Under the pieces are notes generated by a model. That model did not search any database and was not told where the DNA came from. It saw nothing but the letters and a program-made list of their open reading frames with translations. From Candidatus Woesearchaeota archaeon (GTDB lineage: Archaea > Nanobdellota > Nanobdellia > Woesearchaeales > UBA12501), in NCBI GenBank assembly GCA_016177315.1, contig JACOVN010000015.1, positions 1-8,406 on the forward strand: a stretch of DNA of 8,406 nt, in the 5' to 3' direction. A program made the translations under genes and the position numbers. Of this stretch, positions 1-5,872 are shown piece by piece (position 1 is the first letter of the stretch; every line of letters begins with the position of its first letter).

Positions 1-134
1 AATGCAAGAACGAGCAGATTCTCTTTGGGAAAGCCTCTACCATTATTTCCTGCCTTGTCTGCAATAAAGTCCTCGCAGAACCCACAGGAGGAAAATCTAG
101 AATCAAGGCGAGAATCCTAGAAGTGTTAGAGTGA
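1..134 (+). CDS. rps27e: Small ribosomal subunit protein S27e, C-terminal part (5' end outside window)
   Basis: This is the last 43 residues of an archaeal S27e protein, read in the frame whose first full codon is at position 3 and ending at TGA 132-134. S27e is a small zinc-binding protein of the 30S subunit. Visible hallmarks are the remaining zinc-ribbon cysteines, with one Cys at the window edge and a CLVC pair sixteen residues later. The conserved tail [20 protein letters not shown] is also present. The family is about 60 residues long, so only the N-terminal third, with the first Cys of the first pair, is missing. It lies 16 bp upstream of the aIF2-alpha gene on the same strand, the usual archaeal order, which suggests cotranscription from a promoter outside the window. 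Identification is by family pattern and is firm despite the truncation. Confidence 0.95.
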   Translation, partial: CKNEQILFGKASTIISCLVCNKVLAEPTGGKSRIKARILEVLE

Positions 135-150
135 GGAGAATTTCTTAACT

Positions 151-927
151 ATGCTCTACAAGAAAACCGGATTTCCAGAGGAAGGGGAACTCGTGCTGTG
201 CCATGTGACTTCTGTTCAGCACCATTCTGTCTTTGTCCAGATGCCCGAGTATGGAAAGGGCGGTATGATCCATATCTCGGAAGTTGCTCCGGGAAGAATC
301 CGGAATATCCGAGAATACGTGAAGGAAGGGAAGATGGTGGTATGCAAGGTCTTGCGCGTCAACCAAGAGCGAGGCCATGTTGACCTCTCCTTGCGCAGAG
401 TGACGGAAACCCAGCGAAGGCAGAAAGTAGATGAGCTCAAGCAGGAGCAAAAAGCAGAGAAGATTGTGGAGGGGATTGCCAAGGAGCTCAAGAAGCCCTT
501 CGAGGAGCTTTATCAAGTCATTATCGCCGCTGTATGCAAGGAATACCCCTACCTGTATCTCTGCTTCGAGGATGTGGCGAAAGGCGAGGCGGATTTGGAA
601 AAGCTCGGCTTGGAGAAAAGCCTGGCTGCAAAATTGACTGAGGTTATTAAGCAGAGAATTAGGCCGGTAGAGGTGTTTATCGAAGGCAACCTCAGCTTGA
701 GCAGCTATGCTCCCAACGGCATCGAGACTATTAAATCCATTCTGATAGGGCTCGAGCAGCACGGCATTACCATTTTCTATCTTGGCGGAGGAAAGTACCG
801 CCTTGATCTCAAGGCCGGAGATTACAAGACTGCTGAGGAGAAGATGCGGAAACTAACCCATGCTGCTGTGGAGAAGATCTCCGAAGCACAAGGAGAAGGG
901 AGTTTCGTGCGGGTGGAGACAAAATGA
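151..927 (+). CDS. eif2a: Translation initiation factor 2 subunit alpha (aIF2-alpha)
   Basis: This 258-residue protein has the normal length for the alpha subunit of aIF2, the heterotrimeric GTPase that brings initiator Met-tRNA to the 30S subunit in the cytoplasm. Residues about 8-83 form the S1/OB RNA-binding domain, with GGMIHISEV and the RIRNIREYVKEG stretch followed by VVCKVLRV and GHVDLSLRRV. Residues about 85-170 are the helical middle domain. Residues about 172-258 are the C-terminal alpha-beta domain that contacts the gamma subunit, with SSYAPNGIETIK and a YLGGGKYRLDL strand. The ATG at 151 is preceded by GAGGAG at 133-138, and the start matches the family N-terminus (FPEEGE just after it). 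The position equivalent to the phosphorylated serine of eukaryotic eIF2-alpha is Ala46. The stop overlaps the Nop10 start, consistent with translational coupling. Confidence 0.96.
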   Translation: MLYKKTGFPEEGELVLCHVTSVQHHSVFVQMPEYGKGGMIHISEVAPGRIRNIREYVKEGKMVVCKVLRVNQERGHVDLSLRRVTETQRRQKVDELKQEQKAEKIVEGIAKELKKPFEELYQVIIAAVCKEYPYLYLCFEDVAKGEADLEKLGLEKSLAAKLTEVIKQRIRPVEVFIEGNLSLSSYAPNGIETIKSILIGLEQHGITIFYLGGGKYRLDLKAGDYKTAEEKMRKLTHAAVEKISEAQGEGSFVRVETK

Positions 928-1097
928 GGCACATCTTCCAATGCCAGCAGTGCGGCAGGTATACGATGAAAGAAACCTGCTCTTGCGGGGGAAATGCGGT
1001 CAATCCAAAGCCTCCGAAGTATTCTCCAGAGGACAAGTATGGGTCTTATAGACGGAAGGCAAAGGAGCAGGAATTAAGGGAGAAAAAGCTACTCTAA
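924..1097 (+). CDS. nop10: Nop10, H/ACA ribonucleoprotein subunit
   Basis: This 57-residue protein matches archaeal Nop10, a core protein of H/ACA guide ribonucleoproteins. With Cbf5, Gar2/Gar1 and L7Ae it directs pseudouridylation of rRNA. The N-terminal zinc element shows Cys7-x2-Cys10 and then Cys19-x-Cys21. It is followed by the diagnostic NPKPPKYSPEDKYGSYRR stretch at about 27-44, which wraps along the Cbf5 catalytic domain, and a basic C-terminal helix. The second cysteine pair has one residue between the cysteines, where CxxC is commoner. The ATG at 924 overlaps the aIF2-alpha TGA (ATGA). A GGTGGAG ribosome-binding sequence lies at 912-918 inside the upstream gene. The aIF2-alpha/Nop10 pair is a standard archaeal neighbourhood. 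The gene ends 32 bp before the convergent DUF58 gene. Confidence 0.95.
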   Translation: MRHIFQCQQCGRYTMKETCSCGGNAVNPKPPKYSPEDKYGSYRRKAKEQELREKKLL

Positions 1098-1129
1098 TGC
1101 TCAAAAGCTACCCTCCTGCTCTTCCCTGG
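1098..1129. other. Convergent intergenic gap between Nop10 and DUF58 genes
   Basis: These 32 bp separate the stop codons of the two convergent operons. The sequence is pyrimidine-rich on the plus strand (CTCCTGCTCTTCCC), but I see neither a clear oligo-T run nor a convincing hairpin in either direction. Termination of each operon must either use a weak signal here or run into the other operon's last gene. No coding capacity is visible. Confidence 0.6.
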
Positions 1130-1987
1130 TCACTCCTTCAGCATCTCAAAGAAAGCATCAAAGAGTGGAGTATCTGTTGTGATAGAGTAGAATTCTATTC
1201 CCAATTGGTTACAGAGCTTCTGGACTTTTGCAATATGCTCCTCGAGCATATTCTGGTAATTGCTCCGCAATCTCTGGCTGATGAAGGTTCTCAGCATGGA
1301 ACTGCTCTCAGAATCCTTTAGCCGCAAATCTCCCTGCAGGGCCATGTCCCGCTCCACTCTGTCCAGCACTTGTACTACCTTCATGTCATGCCCATCCGCA
1401 ATCAGGTATAACCCTTTCTCAATATCCTCGATGGGGAAGAGGAAATCTGACATGATGGTAATGAAGGATCTTGAATTGACGAGCTTTCGATACTGGGCAA
1501 CCGTCTCAGAGAACTTCGTGACCCCTCTTGGCTTTGCAGTATTCAAATGCTGCACCATGGAAGCCAGTTGGTGCATCCCTCTCCTGGGGGTAAATAAATC
1601 CAGCCTGTCTGCAAACGTGGCAAACTGGAACTTTTCATTAGACTTTAATGCAAGGTAGGCAAAGCCAATGCCCAACATGGATGCATATTCATATTTTGTT
1701 GCCGGACTGCCAAAGTTCATGCTTGCAGAATCGTCCACGAGAATGTGCACGGAAAGATTCCTTTCCTCCTCAAATCGCTTGATGTACAAATCGTCTGTTC
1801 TTGCGTACACCTTCCAGTCCACCAGCCGGATATCGTCCCCGGGAACATAAATCCTATGGTCTTTGAAAGTCAATCCTCTGCCGAAGAACAAGGACTTTCT
1901 CTCTCCAACGTAATTGGACGTTACCCTTTTGTTTACAATCAGGCTGAACGTATCGAGCGTTTGGAGGAATGCTGTATCAATAGCCAT
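1130..1987 (-). CDS. DUF58 family protein (VWA-like MoxR partner)
   Basis: This 285-residue soluble protein belongs to the DUF58 family, whose genes almost always lie beside MoxR ATPase genes. The signature is at residues about 47-75: YVPGDDIRLVDWKVYARTDD followed by LYIKRFEEER. Directly after it comes a von Willebrand A-like fold that starts with HILVDDSASM, where Asp85-x-Ser87-x-Ser89 is a MIDAS-type metal site (DxSxS). Further VWA strands are FQFATFAD and FITIMSDFLFP, the second holding the acidic residue expected after the fourth strand. No signal peptide or membrane span is visible, so it is probably cytoplasmic and recruited to membrane partners. ATG 1987 is preceded by GGGAGG at 2001-2006 with a rather long 13-nt spacing, and it lies 19 bp after the MoxR stop. 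The role is inferred from family context: a metal-dependent adaptor or substrate of the MoxR ATPase. Confidence 0.92.
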   Translation of the reverse strand: MAIDTAFLQTLDTFSLIVNKRVTSNYVGERKSLFFGRGLTFKDHRIYVPGDDIRLVDWKVYARTDDLYIKRFEEERNLSVHILVDDSASMNFGSPATKYEYASMLGIGFAYLALKSNEKFQFATFADRLDLFTPRRGMHQLASMVQHLNTAKPRGVTKFSETVAQYRKLVNSRSFITIMSDFLFPIEDIEKGLYLIADGHDMKVVQVLDRVERDMALQGDLRLKDSESSSMLRTFISQRLRSNYQNMLEEHIAKVQKLCNQLGIEFYSITTDTPLFDAFFEMLKE

Positions 1988-2006
1988 TTTTGTGCAGTTC
2001 CCTCCC

Positions 2007-4508
2007 TTATTTCACTTTTGCGAGGACATCTCGGATAGCATCCTCTGGCTTAATGCCTTTCCTCACTGCCTCAAAGTTGAGGATAATCCTATGCCGCAAG
2101 ACGGGGTACGCCATGGTTTCAATATCCTTGGAGGAGACGTAATTTCTTCCTTCCATCAGGGCTCGTGCTTTGCATGCCAAAACAAGGCCTATGGAGGCTC
2201 TTGGAGAGGCCCCGTACTCCATCATCCCTTCTCTTTTTCTTGTCTCTGTTACGATCTTTACAATCCTATGCTTGAGATCAGTTGCAATAGGCACTTGCCG
2301 GACAAGGGTTTGGAGCGCAAACAGCGTTTTCTTGTTGATGAGGATGGGCAAACTTGGAGGTTCAGAATGGAACGAATACTTGTCCACAATCTTGAGCTCA
2401 TCCTCATAGCTTGGGTAGGTAGTAATGATCTTCAGCAGAAACCTGTCTGCCTGGGCTTCTGGCAGCGGATAGGTATTATGGTTGATGCCACAGGCACCAA
2501 ACCCCCCGACATAGTTCTGCAACCCCGGCACGGTGAGACCAAAGGCCAGCCCTTCTGAAGGCCGATAGCGGATACGCTTGATGGGGTCGTAGAATACGTC
2601 CTCGCTGAGCAGCTGCTCGCAGTACTGCAGCAATGCCTCGGCTTCTGCCATCCTCCTCGTATACTGGTCCTGCAGTAAATCCAAAATCTGAACTTCCTGC
2701 ATGCAGTTTCCTGTTGCATACAACTGCCAAACCTGATTTTTTGAGATGCCCAAGTCTTTTGCTATTGCTACCATGGAAAGGCCAATACCCGCAGCAAATG
2801 CTCTTGGTTTGGCTGTCCTGAGATGTAGGAATGGTGGCTCTTTTCGCTTCCTTATTTCTTTCCGAATATCCTTTACCATCTTTTGTAGTGCATCGACTGC
2901 CATTACTGTTTCTCCTTCCTTAATGCCCTTGTAGCTTCCGTACCAGGACCTATGGACGAAAGCCGTTCTTTTTCTCAGTGTGTGGAAGCTATTCAGCCCG
3001 AGCAGTTCCACGAGCCACAGTATCTTGCTTCGGTCGACCGGCACAATGCGGAAGCTCGATTTGACAGCTTTTCCGAGATCGATTTTTCTTTTCCATCTCG
3101 AATCTAACCATCCAACTATTCTAAGGTAGGTTATGAGATCTGCTCCCTGTATCTTGAGCCGGAACAGCTTTCGCTCCTTCTCCTCTCGTATCCATGAGAG
3201 GATACCTTGCCGCAGGAGCATGTACGCGATAAGATTCACATTTTGCCTGCTCTTCTGCGTGAAAACAATGCGCCTGTCCCTGAGGGAAGATTCCAGTGCA
3301 ATAAACGTTCTTAAGAATTCCTTGTTGAGCTCTGGAGAAAGTCCTAGGAACCAAGAAGGAATTTCCTTGTCCTTCCCTCCGGTGATACCGAACCGGATGC
3401 TGAGGTATTCTACCAGCGGTTTGGAGTAAATTTTCGCATACCGGCAACCGTTTCTGCTCCGTATCTTTGGCGAAAAGCCGTACTTCCTGGAAATGGCTAT
3501 AAATCTGTCCAATGCCTCTGGATAGTTTTTCTGGCATGCTTCCACACAGTTTTCCCCTATGCTTCCGTCAGCTAGTAAGAAGGCTATCCAAAAGGCGAAA
3601 TCCTCGTCGAAGGGGATTTCCTGAATAGGCCTCTGCTGCATGCGTGCAATTGCCGCCTCGTGCGTCATGACGGACATGCTCGGCAATTGAGGAAAGGATG
3701 CAGGCTGCACCAAGATATCCTGCTTGCTCAACTCCTCTGCCTTCTTCCAGCGTATGCTGCCCTGCTCATTCACCAGGAATGGATGATTCTTCGTGACAGT
3801 AATATTCCTGCCAGTCCTTGTCGTGACGGTTATCAGTTCTTCCTCATACGGCACCGTGTAGAAGAAACAGGGGGATCTTTCAAATCTGCCCCTTGGATTC
3901 AGCGCATAGGTCCATGCCAGGATATCATACAGCTTCGTCCCTTTTTCGTCCTCTGCCAGGCAGTCTCTCACCTGCTCAAGCAGCTCCTTCCCTGTCTTTA
4001 GTGTGCCATTTACCAACACGCTCTCATTGAGTGATAGGCTCCCTTCCTGTTCAATGGGATTCTGGGTTGCCAGGACAAAAAAAGGCCTGTCTAATTTGAA
4101 GGTCTCATTTCCAACCGTGACTTGCTTCTCCTGCATTGCTTCCAGGAGTGCAGACTGGGTCTTTGGCGTTGCTCGATTAATTTCGTCTGTCAGCAGAATG
4201 TTCGCAAAAATGGGTCCCGGCTGGAACTTAAACTCTCGCTTCCCATCTCTCTCCTGGATAATATACGTTCCAGTAATGTCCGAGGGCATCAGATCAGGTG
4301 TAGATTGAATCCTGCTGAACTTCAAGTCCATCAGCTTTGCCAAGGTTCTCACTGCCAAGGTCTTTGCCAGTCCTGGATAACCTTCCAGCAAGGCATTGGC
4401 ATCGCAGAGAATGGCAACCATCATCTGCCGCAACACTTCATCCTGTCCAATGACGACTTTCCGCATTTCATCGAACAGTTTCTCAAATCCTTTCTCGTAA
4501 CTCTTCAT
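2007..4508 (-). CDS. moxR: MoxR-family AAA+ ATPase containing an in-frame intein
   Basis: The 833-residue precursor consists of a MoxR AAA+ ATPase of 311 residues and a 522-residue intein (residues 157-678). In the N-extein are Walker A GYPGLAKT (43-50), Walker [11 protein letters not shown] (104-113) and Sensor 1 VLATQNP (145-151). The C-extein begins [15 protein letters not shown], with the arginine region of the DRF motif. It continues with Sensor 2 GASPRAS (Arg770) and a C-terminal lid containing [10 protein letters not shown]. Joining EQEG to TYPLPEAQ gives the canonical uninterrupted MoxR sequence. MoxR ATPases form hexamer-like rings and use ATP to remodel or activate VWA-containing partners, here probably the neighbouring DUF58 and membrane VWA proteins. 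ATG 4508 is preceded by GGAGGG at 4515-4520, 2 bp after the stop of the membrane-protein gene, so the two are probably translated together. Activity should require splicing, because the insert separates Sensor 1 from the arginine-finger segment. Confidence 0.95.
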   Translation of the reverse strand: MKSYEKGFEKLFDEMRKVVIGQDEVLRQMMVAILCDANALLEGYPGLAKTLAVRTLAKLMDLKFSRIQSTPDLMPSDITGTYIIQERDGKREFKFQPGPIFANILLTDEINRATPKTQSALLEAMQEKQVTVGNETFKLDRPFFVLATQNPIEQEGSLSLNESVLVNGTLKTGKELLEQVRDCLAEDEKGTKLYDILAWTYALNPRGRFERSPCFFYTVPYEEELITVTTRTGRNITVTKNHPFLVNEQGSIRWKKAEELSKQDILVQPASFPQLPSMSVMTHEAAIARMQQRPIQEIPFDEDFAFWIAFLLADGSIGENCVEACQKNYPEALDRFIAISRKYGFSPKIRSRNGCRYAKIYSKPLVEYLSIRFGITGGKDKEIPSWFLGLSPELNKEFLRTFIALESSLRDRRIVFTQKSRQNVNLIAYMLLRQGILSWIREEKERKLFRLKIQGADLITYLRIVGWLDSRWKRKIDLGKAVKSSFRIVPVDRSKILWLVELLGLNSFHTLRKRTAFVHRSWYGSYKGIKEGETVMAVDALQKMVKDIRKEIRKRKEPPFLHLRTAKPRAFAAGIGLSMVAIAKDLGISKNQVWQLYATGNCMQEVQILDLLQDQYTRRMAEAEALLQYCEQLLSEDVFYDPIKRIRYRPSEGLAFGLTVPGLQNYVGGFGACGINHNTYPLPEAQADRFLLKIITTYPSYEDELKIVDKYSFHSEPPSLPILINKKTLFALQTLVRQVPIATDLKHRIVKIVTETRKREGMMEYGASPRASIGLVLACKARALMEGRNYVSSKDIETMAYPVLRHRIILNFEAVRKGIKPEDAIRDVLAKVK
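2475..4040 (-). mobile_element. Intein with LAGLIDADG homing endonuclease inside MoxR
   Basis: This is an in-frame protein-splicing element of 522 residues (precursor 157-678). Block A begins Ser157 ([12 protein letters not shown]). Block B is [10 protein letters not shown] with Thr239-x-x-His242. The endonuclease motifs are [12 protein letters not shown] (306-317, Asp314) and, less canonical, [13 protein letters not shown] (397-409, Glu406 at the catalytic-acid position). Between them is a block-D-like KEIPSWF (381-387). Block F is [12 protein letters not shown] (655-666), and block G ends in His677-Asn678 followed by Thr679 as +1 nucleophile. A helix-turn-helix-like stretch [18 protein letters not shown] lies at 577-594. 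Canonical splicing would use Ser1 and Thr+1. Oddities are Gly657 where Asp is usual and Gln664 where His is usual in block F. Inteins of this type home by double-strand breaks at empty alleles; whether this endonuclease still cuts is not shown by the sequence. Confidence 0.93.
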
Positions 4509-4510
4509 GA

Positions 4511-5302
4511 TTATCCCTCCGTCAGTTTTTTGAAGTAGTTCTTGACAATTTCCTGCTGCTCCCTGGGAATGTTTTCTTGGTAGGTGGAAGCAGCGGTAAT
4601 AATGGCATCTGGCGGGAATGTCCCAGACGCAAACGGCAATTCCTCCGCCTCTCCCACATTCCTGATGTTGAGGTCAAAGGTTGCTGGCTTAATTTCTACC
4701 TCCAATTCTCTCTTGCCCAGTTCTGCAAGGGATTTGTCCCCGAAGATGTCTTCCTTGCCTCCCCTTCCTGCAGCGGGGGAATTTCCGCTAAAGGCGCTTC
4801 CTCCTGCGGAGATGGCCTCTGTCACGTCTTGCAGGAGGTCTTGCAGCTTCATCTTATAATCATCGATAGGCAAATTCAATGAGGAAAAGAAGAGGATAAG
4901 GAAGCAGAGGATGATGCTGAGCACAATCTTGGTGGAGTTCTTTCCGGTTTCAAAAAAGGAAGAGGTGTATACTCGCTTGATGTCCTCAGCAACTTCCTGG
5001 TGGAGCTCATCAACCACCATGCCTTCTGCGTTTGCATAATCCGCAGCAGTTCTGAGCTTCTCGTTCAATTCTGGATAGTAACTCTCCACCTTGCGTATCT
5101 TGTTAATCCTGGATATCCTGTACAGGGCATAGCCAAAATAAGCTGCTGCAGGAATGAAAGCGAGGAAAGCCAAGAAATCAATCAGACTAAGAATCAGGTA
5201 GGCGAAAAGGAAGAGGATGAGGGCATTGAGGATAGCTGGGAAAAGCAAAATTTTATTCAATCCCGCATTGATGTCCTGCACAACCTTGACAAAGCTTTTC
5301 AT
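4511..5302 (-). CDS. Three-span membrane protein of the MoxR/VWA operon, family not recognised
   Basis: This 263-residue protein has a hydrophobic hairpin at about 19-62, a cytoplasmic-type basic turn after it ([11 protein letters not shown]), and a third span at about 125-142 ([17 protein letters not shown]). Between the spans lies the soluble motif [16 protein letters not shown] (75-90), and a Gly/Ser/Ala-rich linker follows at about 165-183. The C-terminus ends with [20 protein letters not shown] membrane hairpin followed by a YPxLxxxLxTAxD-like motif, with a C-terminal V-x-x-YF-x-x-L helix, recalls DUF4175-like and haloarchaeal proteins encoded beside MoxR and DUF58. I cannot confirm the family by eye. 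ATG 5302 has GAGGG at 5312-5316 and the gene ends 2 bp before moxR. It probably anchors the MoxR/DUF58 machinery to the membrane, which is inference from context. Confidence 0.85.
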   Translation of the reverse strand: MKSFVKVVQDINAGLNKILLFPAILNALILFLFAYLILSLIDFLAFLAFIPAAAYFGYALYRISRINKIRKVESYYPELNEKLRTAADYANAEGMVVDELHQEVAEDIKRVYTSSFFETGKNSTKIVLSIILCFLILFFSSLNLPIDDYKMKLQDLLQDVTEAISAGGSAFSGNSPAAGRGGKEDIFGDKSLAELGKRELEVEIKPATFDLNIRNVGEAEELPFASGTFPPDAIITAASTYQENIPREQQEIVKNYFKKLTEG

Positions 5303-5332
5303 GTTCTTCTTCCCTCTCTCTTTATGCTATCC

Positions 5333-5638
5333 CTAAGCACATTCTGCCAATTGCCGTTCGCATTCGTTCTTTTGGCTCCTGACTCTATCCAAATCCCTCT
5401 TCACATCTTCTAACGTATCGATAGCTGTATCCAGCTGCACCCGCAATTGGTCAATCTCTGTTTTTGCCACATCCAAATCCCTTTTCGTAATGCGGAATTC
5501 ATTCTGGGTATTCTGCAACTGCTCGGCAACGCTCTCCTTTTCCTCCACAATTTCCTTGAATTCCCCTGAGAGCTGCTCTTCTCTGCTCTCCTTGACCTGT
5601 AATTCGTACGAAGTTTGATTCAACCTGCTTCGTTCCAT
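5333..5638 (-). CDS. Small coiled-coil protein
   Basis: This 101-residue protein is predicted to be almost entirely alpha-helical coiled coil. It is highly charged (rich in Glu, Asp, Lys, Arg, Gln), has no Pro or Gly after the first quarter, and shows heptad-like spacing of hydrophobics, for example in IDQLRVQLDTAIDTLEDV. It ends with a Cys-containing tail (ECERQLAECA has two Cys). There is no signal peptide or membrane span. I chose ATG 5638 because a GGGG stretch at 5647-5650 sits 8 nt upstream. An in-frame TTG at 5644, overlapping the upstream stop, would be only 2 nt from it and would add two residues. It lies directly after the small membrane protein gene and 30 bp before the three-span protein gene. 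A scaffold or tether linking the membrane partners is a guess; no specific family is recognised. Confidence 0.8.
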   Translation of the reverse strand: MERSRLNQTSYELQVKESREEQLSGEFKEIVEEKESVAEQLQNTQNEFRITKRDLDVAKTEIDQLRVQLDTAIDTLEDVKRDLDRVRSQKNECERQLAECA

Positions 5639-5640
5639 AT

Positions 5641-5805
5641 TCAATTCCCCAATAAGATTTCAATATTGGCTTTCTTGTCATAGTATTCCTGGGAGAGGGA
5701 TTTAAATTTCTCTCGTGAGTAGTACGTAAAGACTACAAAGAGGATAACTAAGGCTATGACTAACAACATGAGGATGGTGTTCACGTTCTTCCGAATGTAT
5801 GCCAT
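5641..5805 (-). CDS. Small single-span membrane protein, 54 residues
   Basis: This short gene encodes MAYIRKNVNT followed by a strongly hydrophobic segment at about 10-28 (TILMLLVIALVILFVVFTY). A charged, probably helical tail follows (SREKFKSLSQEYYDKKANIEILLGN), ending at TGA 5641-5643. The topology fits an N-in bitopic protein with the basic RK before the span, although the tail is also basic and the orientation is uncertain. The start is supported by GAGGAAGGAG immediately upstream, with GGAG at 5814-5817 placed 8 nt from the ATG. It is the first gene after the tandem promoter-like repeat and stops 2 bp before the coiled-coil ATG. Its tail and the following coiled-coil protein may pair, much as fused membrane/coiled-coil proteins do. 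No family is recognised. Confidence 0.8.
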   Translation of the reverse strand: MAYIRKNVNTILMLLVIALVILFVVFTYYSREKFKSLSQEYYDKKANIEILLGN

Positions 5806-5813
5806 ATGCTTTT

Positions 5814-5823
5814 CTCCTTCCTC
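5814..5823 (-). promoter_or_regulatory. Ribosome-binding site of the small membrane protein gene
   Basis: On the minus strand the sequence GAGGAAGGAG precedes ATG 5805 by 8 nt. It is the strongest Shine-Dalgarno match in the window other than those of moxR and the large VWA gene. It supports the 54-residue reading frame as real and not chance. Confidence 0.7.
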
Positions 5824-5829
5824 TGTTAA

Positions 5830-5857
5830 TATTTAAAGCTTTTTATTTAAAGCTTTT
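5830..5857 (-). promoter_or_regulatory. Tandem BRE/TATA-like promoter elements, two perfect 14-bp copies
   Basis: The minus strand reads AAAAGCTTTAAATA twice in a row (5857-5844 and 5843-5830) without mismatch. Each copy joins a purine-rich BRE-like AAAAGC to TTTAAATA, a good archaeal TATA box. This is the largest gap in the minus-strand gene set and it lies upstream of the small membrane protein. From the distal TATA (centre about 5848), initiation some 25 nt downstream would fall near 5823 and keep the GAGGAAGGAG ribosome-binding site in an 18-nt leader. From the proximal TATA, initiation would fall near 5808, giving an almost leaderless mRNA. Each unit contains the palindromes AAAGCTTT and TTTAAA, so a regulator could also bind here. 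Placement by motif only. Confidence 0.65.
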
Positions 5858-5872
5858 GGGGCTTTTTGGGTT

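Noticed and set aside
145..762. 205-residue open frame on the minus strand opposite aIF2-alpha
   Set aside because: It lies wholly antisense to a clear aIF2-alpha gene, resembles no family, and has a Leu/His-rich composition typical of a reverse-complement shadow.
1914..2558. 214-residue open frame on the plus strand opposite the MoxR C-terminus and DUF58 start
   Set aside because: It is antisense to well-supported genes, with no recognisable domain and no ribosome-binding site that I can see.
2475..4040. Class 3 intein (no N-terminal nucleophile, internal Cys in block F)
   Set aside because: Ser157 is present at the first position and block F has Gly, not Cys, at the relevant place, so a class 1 mechanism is the better reading.
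5639..5644. Alternative TTG start for the coiled-coil gene, two residues upstream of the chosen ATG
   Set aside because: It would overlap the preceding stop and sit only 2 nt from the only GGGG ribosome-binding candidate; ATG 5638 has 8-nt spacing.
5854..5872. G-runs (GGGG and GGG) beside the tandem repeat as a possible G-quadruplex or terminator
   Set aside because: Only two G-runs are present, too few for a quadruplex, and there is no hairpin or T-run in the direction of transcription.
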